Shown here piece after piece: positions 31,853 to 41,031 of a stretch of 64,000 nt of DNA (position 1 is its first letter; the number at the start of each line of letters is the position of its first letter). The notes beneath the pieces were generated by a model that was given only the letters and a program-made list of their open reading frames with translations, did not search any database and had not been told where the DNA came from. The position numbers and the translations under genes were made by a program. This stretch comes from a virus, in the IMG/VR virus record IMGVR_UViG_3300023179_000033, positions 1 through 64,000 of that record, one strand, 5' to 3'.

Positions 31853-32784
31853 TGAAACCATTTTTATTAACAATGACACAAGAACGGAAAGAACATATAT
31901 CTTTAATGTTAAAAAATATTTATCCAACTTTTGACGGAGTTATTGCGCTAGTTAATTTACCATCAAATGATGGAACGATAGAATTATTACAAGCAAATAA
32001 AGGTAATGGTAAAATTATAACTCAAAATTGGACGCCTAATCATGGTTTTTTAATGAATCATCTTCTTTTTTATGGCGGAATACAGAATGGACAATATTGC
32101 ATTTATCTAGATTCGCCCGAATCAATGACAGATTTGTTTATAAAAGAATTGCCTCAAATGTTAAATGATTTTAATAATAATAATATTGGTGCGCTTTATT
32201 GGGATCAAAGACCATATATTTTTAAATATAATCCATACATGGAATTTTATGGAGCAGTTCATTGGGGGTTAACAAATATAACAGGAAAAATTATTACATT
32301 ACCAGAAAAAGATAAATATATTATTAATCGGAGAAAGGAAACTCCAAAATATTTTGGATCTATTAATGGGTCAAAATATTATTTATGTTATTTTTTAGGC
32401 AATGATATGCAATTATTATACGGAAAATATGGTCAAGATGTTGTAAATCATCATGAAGCTTTAAGGAAAAAATTTCAAATGTATTGCGTAAATGTTTTAA
32501 AATTAAATATATCTACATTGGATGACATGATTAATTACATGAAAAAAATAAAAAATAAAGAAATTGCACCAGATGAATATTTTGTAGACATGGTAGAACT
32601 AGAAATAAGATTAAGCGAATTATTTCAAATAGAAGTACTTGGGCAAGATTTTATGAAAGACGTTGTTCCTATGAGAGATCGGTTTTCTTTTAAAGATTAT
32701 TTAGCCGGAAATTCTGGATTTCCGAAAGATTATTTGGGCACGAGACTTCAGTATAATCGCCAATTTAATATAAAAGATGATTAA
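31852..32784 (+). CDS. Putative glycosyltransferase (GT-A-like), 310 aa
   Basis: The start PFLLTMTQERKEHISLMLKNIYPTFDGVIALVNLPSNDGT is the opening of a GT2-like Rossmann half, and CIYLDSPESMT lies where a DxD would be, with only one clear Asp. A family number is not secure. Position and packing in the cluster support a sugar-transfer role. Confidence 0.5.
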   Translation: MKPFLLTMTQERKEHISLMLKNIYPTFDGVIALVNLPSNDGTIELLQANKGNGKIITQNWTPNHGFLMNHLLFYGGIQNGQYCIYLDSPESMTDLFIKELPQMLNDFNNNNIGALYWDQRPYIFKYNPYMEFYGAVHWGLTNITGKIITLPEKDKYIINRRKETPKYFGSINGSKYYLCYFLGNDMQLLYGKYGQDVVNHHEALRKKFQMYCVNVLKLNISTLDDMINYMKKIKNKEIAPDEYFVDMVELEIRLSELFQIEVLGQDFMKDVVPMRDRFSFKDYLAGNSGFPKDYLGTRLQYNRQFNIKDD

Positions 32785-32787
32785 ATT

Positions 32788-33552
32788 ATGAAAATCGGGA
32801 TTATATATTGTGCATATAATTGTTTTTCTTATGTAAAAGATAGTTTATATTCTTTTGGAGAATGTAAAAGACAAGGCGTAATTTCCGAAATTTCTGCGGT
32901 ATCCATACCATTTGCAGAATATTTTGATTTGAATCAAAACAAAGATGAAACTACAAATTTTTTAATTCATTTACATAAAAAACAACTAATTGATCAACTT
33001 TTTACTGAGCCAAACTATATTCAAGAACATATAGCTAGAGATTTTTGTTTGCAATATTTAAAAAATAAAGATTGCGATATCATTTGGATGGTTGATGGAG
33101 ATGAATTTTATTCAGTAGAAGATATTAAAAATATAATAAATTTTATTAATAATAGTCCAAGTTATTATTGGTATAGTATTAATTTTAAAAATTACATATT
33201 TGATGGCAAACAATGGATTGATGATTTCTGTCCTCCAAGAATATTTAGAACAAAATCTAATACATTAACTATAAATAAATTTTATTGGGATAATGATTTA
33301 TCTTATAAAAATAAAAATAATGAAATTTTTAATTATAAATTATTAAATAATTTAATGATTCCAAAAGATATTGCTCATATAAAACATTTTACATGGCTAC
33401 ATGAAAATGGAAGATCAAAATACGAATATCAAATGAAACATTTTGGTAGCTGTGGATATTTATGGAATTATGAAGAAAAAAAATTAGAATTTAATGAAGA
33501 TTATTATATTAAAAATAATATTCAAAAACCTAAAGTAAATATAGATAATTAA
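32788..33552 (+). CDS. GT2-like glycosyltransferase, 254 aa
   Basis: The start KIGIIYCAYNCFSYVKDSL and WMVDGDEFYSVEDI near residue 96 (DGDE, metal and donor site) match GT2/GT-A transferases. The C-terminal half is rich in aromatic residues and Asn/Lys. Likely cytoplasmic. Confidence 0.65.
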   Translation: MKIGIIYCAYNCFSYVKDSLYSFGECKRQGVISEISAVSIPFAEYFDLNQNKDETTNFLIHLHKKQLIDQLFTEPNYIQEHIARDFCLQYLKNKDCDIIWMVDGDEFYSVEDIKNIINFINNSPSYYWYSINFKNYIFDGKQWIDDFCPPRIFRTKSNTLTINKFYWDNDLSYKNKNNEIFNYKLLNNLMIPKDIAHIKHFTWLHENGRSKYEYQMKHFGSCGYLWNYEEKKLEFNEDYYIKNNIQKPKVNIDN

Positions 33553-33553
33553 T

Positions 33554-33582
33554 TTGACTTTTAAAATAAAATAATATAATAT
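33554..33582 (+). promoter_or_regulatory. Class A promoter inside the glycan island
   Basis: TTGACT (33554-33559), 17-nt spacer, TAATAT (33577-33582), then 7 nt to the ATG at 33590. Implies a second, leaderless transcript. Confidence 0.7.
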
Positions 33583-33589
33583 AAAGTAA

Positions 33590-34198
33590 ATGTCAAAGTA
33601 TTATGAACATATAGCTGGATGGTTTGATTTTCAAGATATTTATACTGAAGCTGTAGAAAAATCGCAAGAAAATGATATTTTAGTAGAAGTTGGTTCGTTT
33701 TTAGGAAAATCTACATCTTATATTTTAGATGAAATACAAAAATCTAATAAAAAATTAAAATTTTACGCTGTAGATACTTGGGATTTAACAAAAGATGATC
33801 AATTTCATTTTACAGCAGAAATGCCTTGGGGAGAAAAATATATAGATTTTAGTAAAAGATTAGGAGATAAAGCATTTTATAATTATTTTATAGATAATAT
33901 TAAATATTGTCCCGGAGGACATAATTTGACCAAATCAATTCAGTCATATTCTTGGGATGGAGCAAATTATTTTTTAGATAATACTTGTCATTTTGTTTTT
34001 ATTGACGCAGGACATTCTTATGAATCTGTAATCAAAGATTTAAATGCTTGGTATTCAAAAGTTAAAATAGGAGGAATTTTTGCAGGCCATGATTTAATTG
34101 GAGAAGGAGTTCAAAAAGCTCTTAAAGAATTTTGTTATAAAAATAATATATCGCAAATTTATCAAAGAAATGCTAGTTGGTTAATGTATAAAAAATAA
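33590..34198 (+). CDS. Class I SAM methyltransferase, 202 aa
   Basis: ILVEVGSFLGKSTSYILDEI is motif I of the Methyltransf_24 type, FVFIDAGHSYESVIKDL follows near residue 138, and GGIFAGHDLIG near 164. The same architecture appears in the next methyltransferase gene, so the two may have arisen from a shared ancestor. Small-molecule or sugar substrate inferred. Confidence 0.72.
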   Translation: MSKYYEHIAGWFDFQDIYTEAVEKSQENDILVEVGSFLGKSTSYILDEIQKSNKKLKFYAVDTWDLTKDDQFHFTAEMPWGEKYIDFSKRLGDKAFYNYFIDNIKYCPGGHNLTKSIQSYSWDGANYFLDNTCHFVFIDAGHSYESVIKDLNAWYSKVKIGGIFAGHDLIGEGVQKALKEFCYKNNISQIYQRNASWLMYKK

Positions 34199-34212
34199 TT
34201 CAAATCATTATT

Positions 34213-34260
34213 ATGATATTTGATACCTTCATGTATAATGGAGAAGAGGATATTATTTAA
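34213..34260 (+). pseudogene. Truncated copy of the 5' end of the GT17 gene
   Basis: The frame MIFDTFMYNGEEDII-stop repeats the first 14 codons of the GT17 gene at 34816 with several silent base changes, then hits a stop. It lies directly upstream of a promoter and the 34304 methyltransferase gene, so the module 34213-34815 is bounded by two copies of the GT17 start. This looks like a remnant left when a cassette was inserted by recombination. Confidence 0.7.
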
Positions 34261-34268
34261 AATATAAA

Positions 34269-34297
34269 TTGACTTTTATATATATTGTTAATATAAT
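34269..34297 (+). promoter_or_regulatory. Class A promoter of the inserted cassette
   Basis: TTGACT (34269-34274), 17-nt spacer, TATAAT (34292-34297), then 6 nt to the ATG at 34304. Confidence 0.75.
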
Positions 34298-34303
34298 TTT
34301 AAC

Positions 34304-34813
34304 ATGAAAGAAAATTTTAAATCATATAAATATATTGTAGACGGAATTATAAAACAAATAGATGCTGAATATATATTAGAAATTGGCTTAGGCCCCGGAT
34401 GGACAGCAGAACCATGTTTAAAATTTTTAACATCAAAACAAAAAGGTAAATATACTGCAATAGATATGGCGCCTCCACAAGAAGGACTGAATATATTAAA
34501 CCAATATGATAAAAAATTTTGGGAATTAAGAATTGGAGATACAACAAAAGATGATAATTTATTTCAAAATTTTCATGAAAATAGAAATGATATTATTCTT
34601 GTAGACGGATCTCATTGGTATTCACATGTCGCGATGGATATTCAAAAATTAGTAATTTATGGTTGCGCAAAACCCGAAACAATATTTGTTTTTCATGATT
34701 CTGAAGGTAGTCACACGAGATATGGTATTTCAGAAGCATGTCAAAAAGTTGGTATAAAATTATTTGAAATAATACAAGGAAATATTATAATTGGAAAATT
34801 TAAAGATTTATAA
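34304..34813 (+). CDS. Class I SAM methyltransferase, 169 aa
   Basis: YILEIGLGPGWTAEPCLKFL is motif I, DIILVDGSHWYSHVAMDI follows near residue 97 and ETIFVFHDSEG near 125. It is short but complete for this type. It sits in a cassette flanked by duplicated GT17 start sequences and has its own leaderless promoter, suggesting later acquisition than its neighbours. Confidence 0.7.
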   Translation: MKENFKSYKYIVDGIIKQIDAEYILEIGLGPGWTAEPCLKFLTSKQKGKYTAIDMAPPQEGLNILNQYDKKFWELRIGDTTKDDNLFQNFHENRNDIILVDGSHWYSHVAMDIQKLVIYGCAKPETIFVFHDSEGSHTRYGISEACQKVGIKLFEIIQGNIIIGKFKDL

Positions 34814-34815
34814 AA

Positions 34816-35658
34816 ATGATTTTTGATACCTTCATGTATAATGGTGAAGAAGATATCCTTGATATTCGTTTAAATACTTTAGGAGAAATTGTAGATAAAT
34901 TTATAATACTTGAATCTCCAAGATCTCATAGTCTTTTACCAAGAGAGCTAGAATATCCAAAACAAAAAGAAAGATTTGAAAAATTTAAAGATAAAATTTC
35001 TTACTACTCATTAGATTATTGTAAAAGTAATAATTTTGTATTAAATGATTGGTCTGGAAGAGAAGTTTTAGAAAATATTTTAATAGAAAAGGAAAATTTA
35101 ACTACAAAAGACATAATAATACATGGAGATTTAGATGAAATCCCAAGGACTAATGTTTTAAAAGATTTTATTGCTTCAAATTCATTATTAAAACCATGTA
35201 CATTTATGATGGATAGAAGGCTTTTATGTTTAGATTTAGAGCTATCAAATATAGAACATGATAGAGCTCGAGGCAATTGGTTTGGGTTAAGTTTATTTTT
35301 AGGCGCACATTTAAATAAATGCAAACTACATTGGTTAAGACAAATTAGGTGCAATACCATAATAAATGGGATAGATTATAAAGATTGCTATACTTTAGTA
35401 GAAAATGCGGGATGGCATTTTAGTTATTGCGCTGGACTAGAAAAAACAATTGATAAATTTAAATTCTTTTGCCATGCAAATGAGATGCATAACTGCGTAA
35501 AAGATAAAGAAGGTTTAATTCAATGTATTAAAAATAAGCATTCTTTTGATCCACAAAAAACTCAGTTAATTAAAGTTGAATGGAATAATCAAAACATTCC
35601 CGAATATGTTTTTAATAATTCAAATCTATTTAAAGAAATACTAAGTTTTAATTATTAA
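34816..35658 (+). CDS. GT17-like glycosyltransferase, 280 aa
   Basis: The start IFDTFMYNGEEDILDIRLNTLGEIVDKFIILESPRSHS and the IIHGDLDEIPR metal site near residue 98 match family 17 (beta-1,4-N-acetylglucosaminyltransferase III-like). The later GWHFSYCAGLEKTIDKF is also typical. It probably transfers GlcNAc or a related sugar. The preceding intergenic remnant copies its first codons. Confidence 0.78.
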   Translation: MIFDTFMYNGEEDILDIRLNTLGEIVDKFIILESPRSHSLLPRELEYPKQKERFEKFKDKISYYSLDYCKSNNFVLNDWSGREVLENILIEKENLTTKDIIIHGDLDEIPRTNVLKDFIASNSLLKPCTFMMDRRLLCLDLELSNIEHDRARGNWFGLSLFLGAHLNKCKLHWLRQIRCNTIINGIDYKDCYTLVENAGWHFSYCAGLEKTIDKFKFFCHANEMHNCVKDKEGLIQCIKNKHSFDPQKTQLIKVEWNNQNIPEYVFNNSNLFKEILSFNY

Positions 35659-36503
35659 TGAATTTTATAAATAAAAATAAAAATCAAGAGGATCTAGAAA
35701 TTCTTGGCAAAATTTGTTTTGATACATTAACTTCAAATTTAGATATTAAACAAAAATCAGACAATTTTTGCGGTATTTATTTTGAAGGTAGAAATAGAAA
35801 TATAAATGCTGTAGAAGATTTTTCTGTCGTACATAGTTTTAAAAATTTTTCTGAATATAATTATCCTATTTTTATATTTAGTCCTAATTCAGATAATTTA
35901 TTAAATAATGATTCAAGATATAAAAATGCTAGGGTAGAACATATCAAAATACCAATACAAGATAGTCATGATAAATATTCTCAATTTATGATTAAAGATA
36001 TTTGGGAATATCTTCCTAAAGGATTTGAAAACTTACTTTTTTTTCATCCAGATGGTTTTTTAATTAAAAATGGCTGGGAAAGTTTTGTATTAAATAATAA
36101 ATTAAAATATATTGGTTCTGCTTGGTGTCATAGCCCAAGCATTGAAATTAATAATAATGGAAATTGGCAAAGCATGGGATTTCCTAGTATTCGATGTGGT
36201 AATGGAGGATTTAGTTTTAGATCAAGATATGCTTGTGAAGAAGCAAGTAAACGATATTCGAGATCAATAATAAGAGAACAGGGCACAAATGGAACAAGAG
36301 TAGCAGAAGATTTATTTTATAGTCACATTATAAATGGTATTTTTGAACAGGGTTCAGTAGCAAATATTCAACAATGCATGCAATTTTCACTTGACCCAAT
36401 AACATTAAATGAGTATAATAACAAATTAAGCTTTGGATTTCATTATCCCAAGAAGATAAATGAATTTCAAAACTATAGAGATTTTTATTTAAATATAAAA
36501 TGA
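35658..36503 (+). CDS. DUF5672-like glycosyltransferase, 281 aa
   Basis: LLFFHPDGFLIKNGW near residue 130 and RCGNGGFSFRSRYACEEA near 180 match DUF5672, a family next to GT-A enzymes found in many capsule and phage clusters. An AEDLFYSHI segment follows. Acceptor and donor unknown. Overlaps the next gene by 4 nt. Confidence 0.68.
   Translation: MNFINKNKNQEDLEILGKICFDTLTSNLDIKQKSDNFCGIYFEGRNRNINAVEDFSVVHSFKNFSEYNYPIFIFSPNSDNLLNNDSRYKNARVEHIKIPIQDSHDKYSQFMIKDIWEYLPKGFENLLFFHPDGFLIKNGWESFVLNNKLKYIGSAWCHSPSIEINNNGNWQSMGFPSIRCGNGGFSFRSRYACEEASKRYSRSIIREQGTNGTRVAEDLFYSHIINGIFEQGSVANIQQCMQFSLDPITLNEYNNKLSFGFHYPKKINEFQNYRDFYLNIK
36391..36419 (+). promoter_or_regulatory. Possible internal class A promoter
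   Basis: TTGACC (36391-36396), 17-nt spacer, perfect TATAAT (36414-36419), inside the DUF5672-like gene, 81 nt before the 3-dehydratase start. Exact spacing is notable, but it lies in coding sequence and could be chance. Confidence 0.35.
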
Positions 36504-37801
36504 GCGAACACAGACAAAAAATTAAAGATTTTATAAATAAGTTACAAGAAGAATATGGTAGATTGCCTAAGTTCTGTCATAATTTAAATGCACCAGATAA
36601 TAAAGTATACTATTCTGGCGCATTTTTTGATGATAACGAAATTGTAGCAGCAATAGAAACCTTATTATTTGGTAAATGGTCATCTAGTGGAGAAGTTTGT
36701 GCTCAATTTGAAAGACAATTCAGCAAAGCAATAAATCAAAAGTCTTCATTCTTTACTAATTCGGGTTCTTCAGCTAATCTATTACTAGTTGCTGCTTGTA
36801 AAGAATACTATAAATGGAAAGATGGAGATGAGATTATAGTATCAGCAGTAGGATTTCCAACAACTGTTTCAGCTATTATCCAAAATGGGCTAAAGCCAAT
36901 ATTTGTTGATATTGAATGGAATACATTAAATTACGATATCTCTAAAATAGAAGAAAAAATAACAAATAAAACGGTAGCAACCTTTTTATCTCCAGTATTA
37001 GGTAATCCACCCGACATGGACAAGTTACTTAATATCATCAAATCTTACAATATAAAATTACTTTTAGATAATTGTGATTCTTTGGGATCAAAATGGAATA
37101 ATAAATATTTGAATGAATATGCAGAGGCGTCATCTTGTTCATTTTATCCTGCACACGAAATTACCACTTTAGAAGGAGGAATGGTTTCATCTAATAATGA
37201 AGAAATCATCCAGTTAGCCCGAAGTTATGGAACTTGGGGCCGTGATTGCTACTGCGTAGGTACTTGTAATTTATTAGCAAATGGTTCTTGCGGAAAAAGA
37301 TTTTCTAATTGGCTTACAGATTTTCCAGAAACAATTATAGATCATAAGTATGTATTTAATAGAATTGGGTATAATTTAAAACCATTGGATTTGCAAGGGG
37401 CAATTGGAATTGAACAACTTAAAAAGCTTGATTTTATTTGTAAAAAAAGAAAACATAATCTTGATAAAATACTTTCAATTTTTAAAGAAAATTTAAATTT
37501 TGTAAGAAGTGTAAGCATTTTTAATAAAACTGATTGGGTTCCGTTCGGTGTTCCTCTTATATGTAAATCAAAAGAGGAAAAAATAAAATTGGTAAATTAT
37601 TTAGAAAATAACGGAATTCAAACAAGAAATTATTTTGCGGGAAATCTTTTAATGCATAAAGGATATAAGCATTTAGACGATTATAAAAAATATCCAGAAT
37701 CAAATAAAGTTTTAGATTTAGTATTTTTTATTGGGTGCGCTCCAACTATTGACGATAAAAATATTAATTATATAGAAGAAAAAATAAAACAATATGAATA
37801 A
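36500..37801 (+). CDS. Fe-S, PMP-dependent 3-dehydratase of 3,6-dideoxyhexose synthesis (RfbH/E1-like), 433 aa
   Basis: DegT/DnrJ/EryC1-fold protein in which the PLP-binding Lys is His: SFYPAHEITTLEGG, as in CDP-4-keto-6-deoxyglucose-3-dehydrase E1 and ColD. It also has the E1 [2Fe-2S] cysteines. The Cys of DNCDSLGS is followed 57 residues later by CYC, then GTC, and seven residues on by SCGKRF. This matches the known C-x57-C-x-C...C-x7-C pattern with a short insert. It should remove the C3 hydroxyl of a 4-keto-6-deoxy sugar. The reductase partner (E3) is not seen. Confidence 0.82.
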   Translation: MSEHRQKIKDFINKLQEEYGRLPKFCHNLNAPDNKVYYSGAFFDDNEIVAAIETLLFGKWSSSGEVCAQFERQFSKAINQKSSFFTNSGSSANLLLVAACKEYYKWKDGDEIIVSAVGFPTTVSAIIQNGLKPIFVDIEWNTLNYDISKIEEKITNKTVATFLSPVLGNPPDMDKLLNIIKSYNIKLLLDNCDSLGSKWNNKYLNEYAEASSCSFYPAHEITTLEGGMVSSNNEEIIQLARSYGTWGRDCYCVGTCNLLANGSCGKRFSNWLTDFPETIIDHKYVFNRIGYNLKPLDLQGAIGIEQLKKLDFICKKRKHNLDKILSIFKENLNFVRSVSIFNKTDWVPFGVPLICKSKEEKIKLVNYLENNGIQTRNYFAGNLLMHKGYKHLDDYKKYPESNKVLDLVFFIGCAPTIDDKNINYIEEKIKQYE

Positions 37802-38609
37802 AATTAGCGTTTTTGGCTCTACAGGTTTTATTGGTAAAAAGTGGATAGAATTGTATTCAAAAGAATCTTTTTCTGAAGATAGATCTTCAATTAAATCAGA
37901 AAATAAAGATATTCTTTATTTTAGGGCAACAAATTCTAATTATAATGTTTTTTCAGATCCTTCTTTAGATGTAAAAACGAATTTAACATTACTAACAGAA
38001 TTATTTAAAAATATTGATTCTAGTTATAATTTTAATTTAATATCTAGTTGGTTTGTTTATGGAAAAAATAATTGTGAAATTAATAAAGAGATTGATTATT
38101 GCAATCCGAAAGGTTTTTATTCTATAACTAAATATACTCAAGAACAATTAACAGAATCTTATTGTGAAACAAATAATATTAAATATAAAATATTAAGACT
38201 TTGTAATGTTATCGGTGGAGATCAAAAAGCTACAGCCAAAAAGAATGCTCTAGAATTTCTAATAGATAAATTAAAAAAACACGAAGAAATCAATATTTAT
38301 GAAGGAGATAATTATAGAAATTATTTAAATGTAGAAGATGTCTGCAAGGCAATTAAATTAATAATTGAAAAAGGAAAAAGTAATGAAATATATAATATTG
38401 GAGATACAAAAAGCACAAAATTAATAGATATTATTGATTATTGTAAAAATAGATTAAATTCTAAAAGCATCATCAAAATGATAGAAACGCCAAAATTTCA
38501 TCAACAAGTTCAAACTAAAAATTTCTGGATGGATACATCTAAATTACAATCTTTACATTTTAAACCAAAATATTCCTTAGAAGAAACTTTAAATAAATTA
38601 TGCAAATAA
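37794..38609 (+). CDS. NAD-dependent epimerase/dehydratase (SDR), 271 aa
   Basis: The N-terminal KISVFGSTGFIGKKW is the nucleotide-binding GxxGxxG loop, and YSITKYTQEQL near residue 107 carries the YxxxK catalytic pair. It is an extended SDR acting on a nucleotide sugar, likely a 4-keto-reductase or epimerase completing the dideoxy sugar begun by the upstream dehydratase (inference). Overlaps both neighbours. Confidence 0.75.
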   Translation: MNKISVFGSTGFIGKKWIELYSKESFSEDRSSIKSENKDILYFRATNSNYNVFSDPSLDVKTNLTLLTELFKNIDSSYNFNLISSWFVYGKNNCEINKEIDYCNPKGFYSITKYTQEQLTESYCETNNIKYKILRLCNVIGGDQKATAKKNALEFLIDKLKKHEEINIYEGDNYRNYLNVEDVCKAIKLIIEKGKSNEIYNIGDTKSTKLIDIIDYCKNRLNSKSIIKMIETPKFHQQVQTKNFWMDTSKLQSLHFKPKYSLEETLNKLCK

Positions 38610-39169
38610 AAAAAATATTCGAAATAGGAGTTGGTGAGGCATATACTTGTAGAACTAAAAGATTTTGGGGTTCTGATATAGAATGCCATTTATTTGAACC
38701 AAATCCAATCTTATATAAAGATTTAATAGATCAAACAAAAGAGTATAAAAATGTTTATGTATATAATATAGCAATAACAGATAAATCTGGAGAAGAAGAA
38801 ATATCATTAATGGGCAACTGTTCTTATATTAATGGGATTATATCTCCGGTGATATTGCATCAAGGTTTTGATTCTGATGCCATAAAAAATGCGTCAAAAA
38901 TAAACATTAAATCCGAAACAATAGATAAATTTGATAAAGGAGATATCGATGTATTATTAATAGATACAGAAGGGTGCGAATGGTTTGTTTTAGAAAAACT
39001 TATTAGTAGACCAAATCAAATAGTAATTGAAACAAGCACAATTGCCGCAGATGGATTACCAACACCAAATAAAAATATAAATAAAATTTTATTTTGGATG
39101 TGGAAAAATAATTATCAATTAGCCTTAAAAGATGAGAATGATAGCCATTTTATGAAGATGAAAACATGA
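38600..39169 (+). CDS. FkbM-like methyltransferase, 189 aa
   Basis: The start FEIGVGEAYTCRTKRFWGSDIECHLFEPNPILYKDL and VLLIDTEGCEWFVLEKL near residue 115 match FkbM enzymes. Shorter than usual, with the N-terminal part reduced. Probably methylates a sugar in the same pathway. Confidence 0.7.
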   Translation: MQIKKIFEIGVGEAYTCRTKRFWGSDIECHLFEPNPILYKDLIDQTKEYKNVYVYNIAITDKSGEEEISLMGNCSYINGIISPVILHQGFDSDAIKNASKINIKSETIDKFDKGDIDVLLIDTEGCEWFVLEKLISRPNQIVIETSTIAADGLPTPNKNINKILFWMWKNNYQLALKDENDSHFMKMKT

Positions 39170-39957
39170 AATATAAAAAAATAAATATTTATAATCGTCA
39201 CTTTAGTCGCAATAAAATTAACCCATTAAGACCAAAATGGTTTGATTACGAAAAAACTTTTGTAAATTTATTAAAAACTACAAATGGAAATCTTTGTAAT
39301 TTAAATATTATATTTGAAAAAGAAGAAGATTACGATAAATATTTTATAAAAAAATATGAAAATCATGCCAAATTTAATGTTAAATTTATTAATACTAACC
39401 GAGAAAAATGGCTTAATAAAACTAGCGAGGATATTGCTTGGAGCAGAAGCATTGCCGCAGCCGCAGAAGTTATAAAAAATGATAATTTACCATCTGATGA
39501 ATTAATTTATATAACAGATGATGATTTTCTTCATGTGCCTTATTGGGCAGAAATAAGTAAAGATTATATTGAAAATTTTATTAATCATGAAAATTTTTGG
39601 TTATGTCCTTGCGATTATGGTGATAAATATTATTTTATAGATGAAAAAGAAACTATTGATCCTTGGGGCACAAATCTTGGGATGTATAAAGACTTAACTT
39701 CAAAGATTAGATTAAGTAATTATTGTCATTGGCGATCTGTTCCTAACTGCTTAACTTCTAGTATGATGCCTGTAAATACTTTTAATCGAGATTTTGATCC
39801 TTATTGGAAAACTGGATACTCAGATGGTTCATTATGTAATGAATTAAAACAAAAGTATAATACTGAATTTTGGACACCAATCAAATCTTTAAGTTGTCAT
39901 GTAGTTCATCCATTTCTTCCCCCATTTATAGATTGGGAAAAAATAAATAATTTATAA
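39166..39957 (+). CDS. Putative glycosyltransferase, 263 aa
   Basis: ELIYITDDDFLHVPYWAE near residue 112 gives a TDDDF metal site typical of GT-A folds, and IAWSRSIAAAAEVI precedes it as in GT2/GT64-like enzymes. A CHVVHPF segment ends the protein. Family not certain. Confidence 0.6.
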   Translation: MKYKKINIYNRHFSRNKINPLRPKWFDYEKTFVNLLKTTNGNLCNLNIIFEKEEDYDKYFIKKYENHAKFNVKFINTNREKWLNKTSEDIAWSRSIAAAAEVIKNDNLPSDELIYITDDDFLHVPYWAEISKDYIENFINHENFWLCPCDYGDKYYFIDEKETIDPWGTNLGMYKDLTSKIRLSNYCHWRSVPNCLTSSMMPVNTFNRDFDPYWKTGYSDGSLCNELKQKYNTEFWTPIKSLSCHVVHPFLPPFIDWEKINNL

Positions 39958-39990
39958 AATAAATATAAATAACTAAAATATATAATAAGC

Positions 39991-41031
39991 ATGAAAAAAG
40001 TTATAATTACAGGAGTTACAGGTCAAGATGGATCATATTTGGTTGATTTTCTATTAAAAAATACAAATTATGAAATATATGGAGTTGTAAGAAGAAGTTC
40101 TAATCCAAACCTTAAAAATATTCAACATAATTTAAATAATCAAATGTTTAAATTAATTACCGCAGATCTATCTGATAGTAATTCTATAGATGAAATTGTA
40201 AAAGATATTAGACCAGATTATTTTATTAATTTTGCTGCTCAATCATTTGTAGGAAGTAGTTGGCAACTTCCACTTCAAACATTTGATGCAACTGCTTTAG
40301 GGGCTTTAAGATGTCTTGAAGCTATTAGAAAATATGCACCACATTCTAGATTTTATTCTGCTGGTTCTAGCGAAGAAATGGGCGATGTAATTTATAGTCC
40401 TCAAAATTTAAATCATCCTATAAGGCCAAGAAGCCCTTATGGAGCAGCCAAAGCCGCAGCTAGACACATCACAAAAGTTTATAGAGATTCATATAATCTT
40501 TTTGCAATTCATTCTATTCTCTATAATCATGAAAGCGAAAGAAGAGGCGAAGAATTTGTTACAAGAAAAATTACAAAAAATGTTGCAAGAATTTATCATG
40601 CAATTAAAAATAATCAAGAATTTTTGCCATTAGAACTTGGTAACCTTGACGCAAAAAGAGATTGGAGCCATGCTCAAGATTTTATTGAAGGTATTTGGCT
40701 TATGATGAATCAAGATAAACCTAAAGAATTTATTTTATCATCTAATGAGACTCACTCTATTAGAGAATTTGCAGAAAAAGCATTTGGATACGCTGGAATT
40801 AATGGTCATTGGATTGGCGAAAAACATAATGAAAAATTTATAGCTAATATTAATAATAAAGATATAGAAATTATTAGAATTAATCCTAAATTTTATAGAC
40901 CAGCAGAAGTTGATTTATTGCTTGGAGATTCAACCGAAGCAAGAACTGAATTAAGATGGATACCAAAAATTTCATTTGACAATCTTATTGAAAAGATGGT
41001 AAAGTCAGATATTGAAAACCATCAATCATAA
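39991..41031 (+). CDS. GDP-mannose 4,6-dehydratase-like, 346 aa
   Basis: Extended SDR with KVIITGVTGQDGSYLVDFLL (NADP loop), NFAAQSFVGSSW, the catalytic SSEEMG and YGAAKAAARH (YxxxK), NHESERRGEEFVTRKIT, and DWSHAQDFIEGIW near the end. These are hallmarks of Gmd. It makes GDP-4-keto-6-deoxymannose, a precursor for fucose, perosamine, colitose or C-methylated sugars. With the 3-dehydratase and the C-methyltransferase it suggests a self-made deoxysugar. Confidence 0.85.
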   Translation: MKKVIITGVTGQDGSYLVDFLLKNTNYEIYGVVRRSSNPNLKNIQHNLNNQMFKLITADLSDSNSIDEIVKDIRPDYFINFAAQSFVGSSWQLPLQTFDATALGALRCLEAIRKYAPHSRFYSAGSSEEMGDVIYSPQNLNHPIRPRSPYGAAKAAARHITKVYRDSYNLFAIHSILYNHESERRGEEFVTRKITKNVARIYHAIKNNQEFLPLELGNLDAKRDWSHAQDFIEGIWLMMNQDKPKEFILSSNETHSIREFAEKAFGYAGINGHWIGEKHNEKFIANINNKDIEIIRINPKFYRPAEVDLLLGDSTEARTELRWIPKISFDNLIEKMVKSDIENHQS

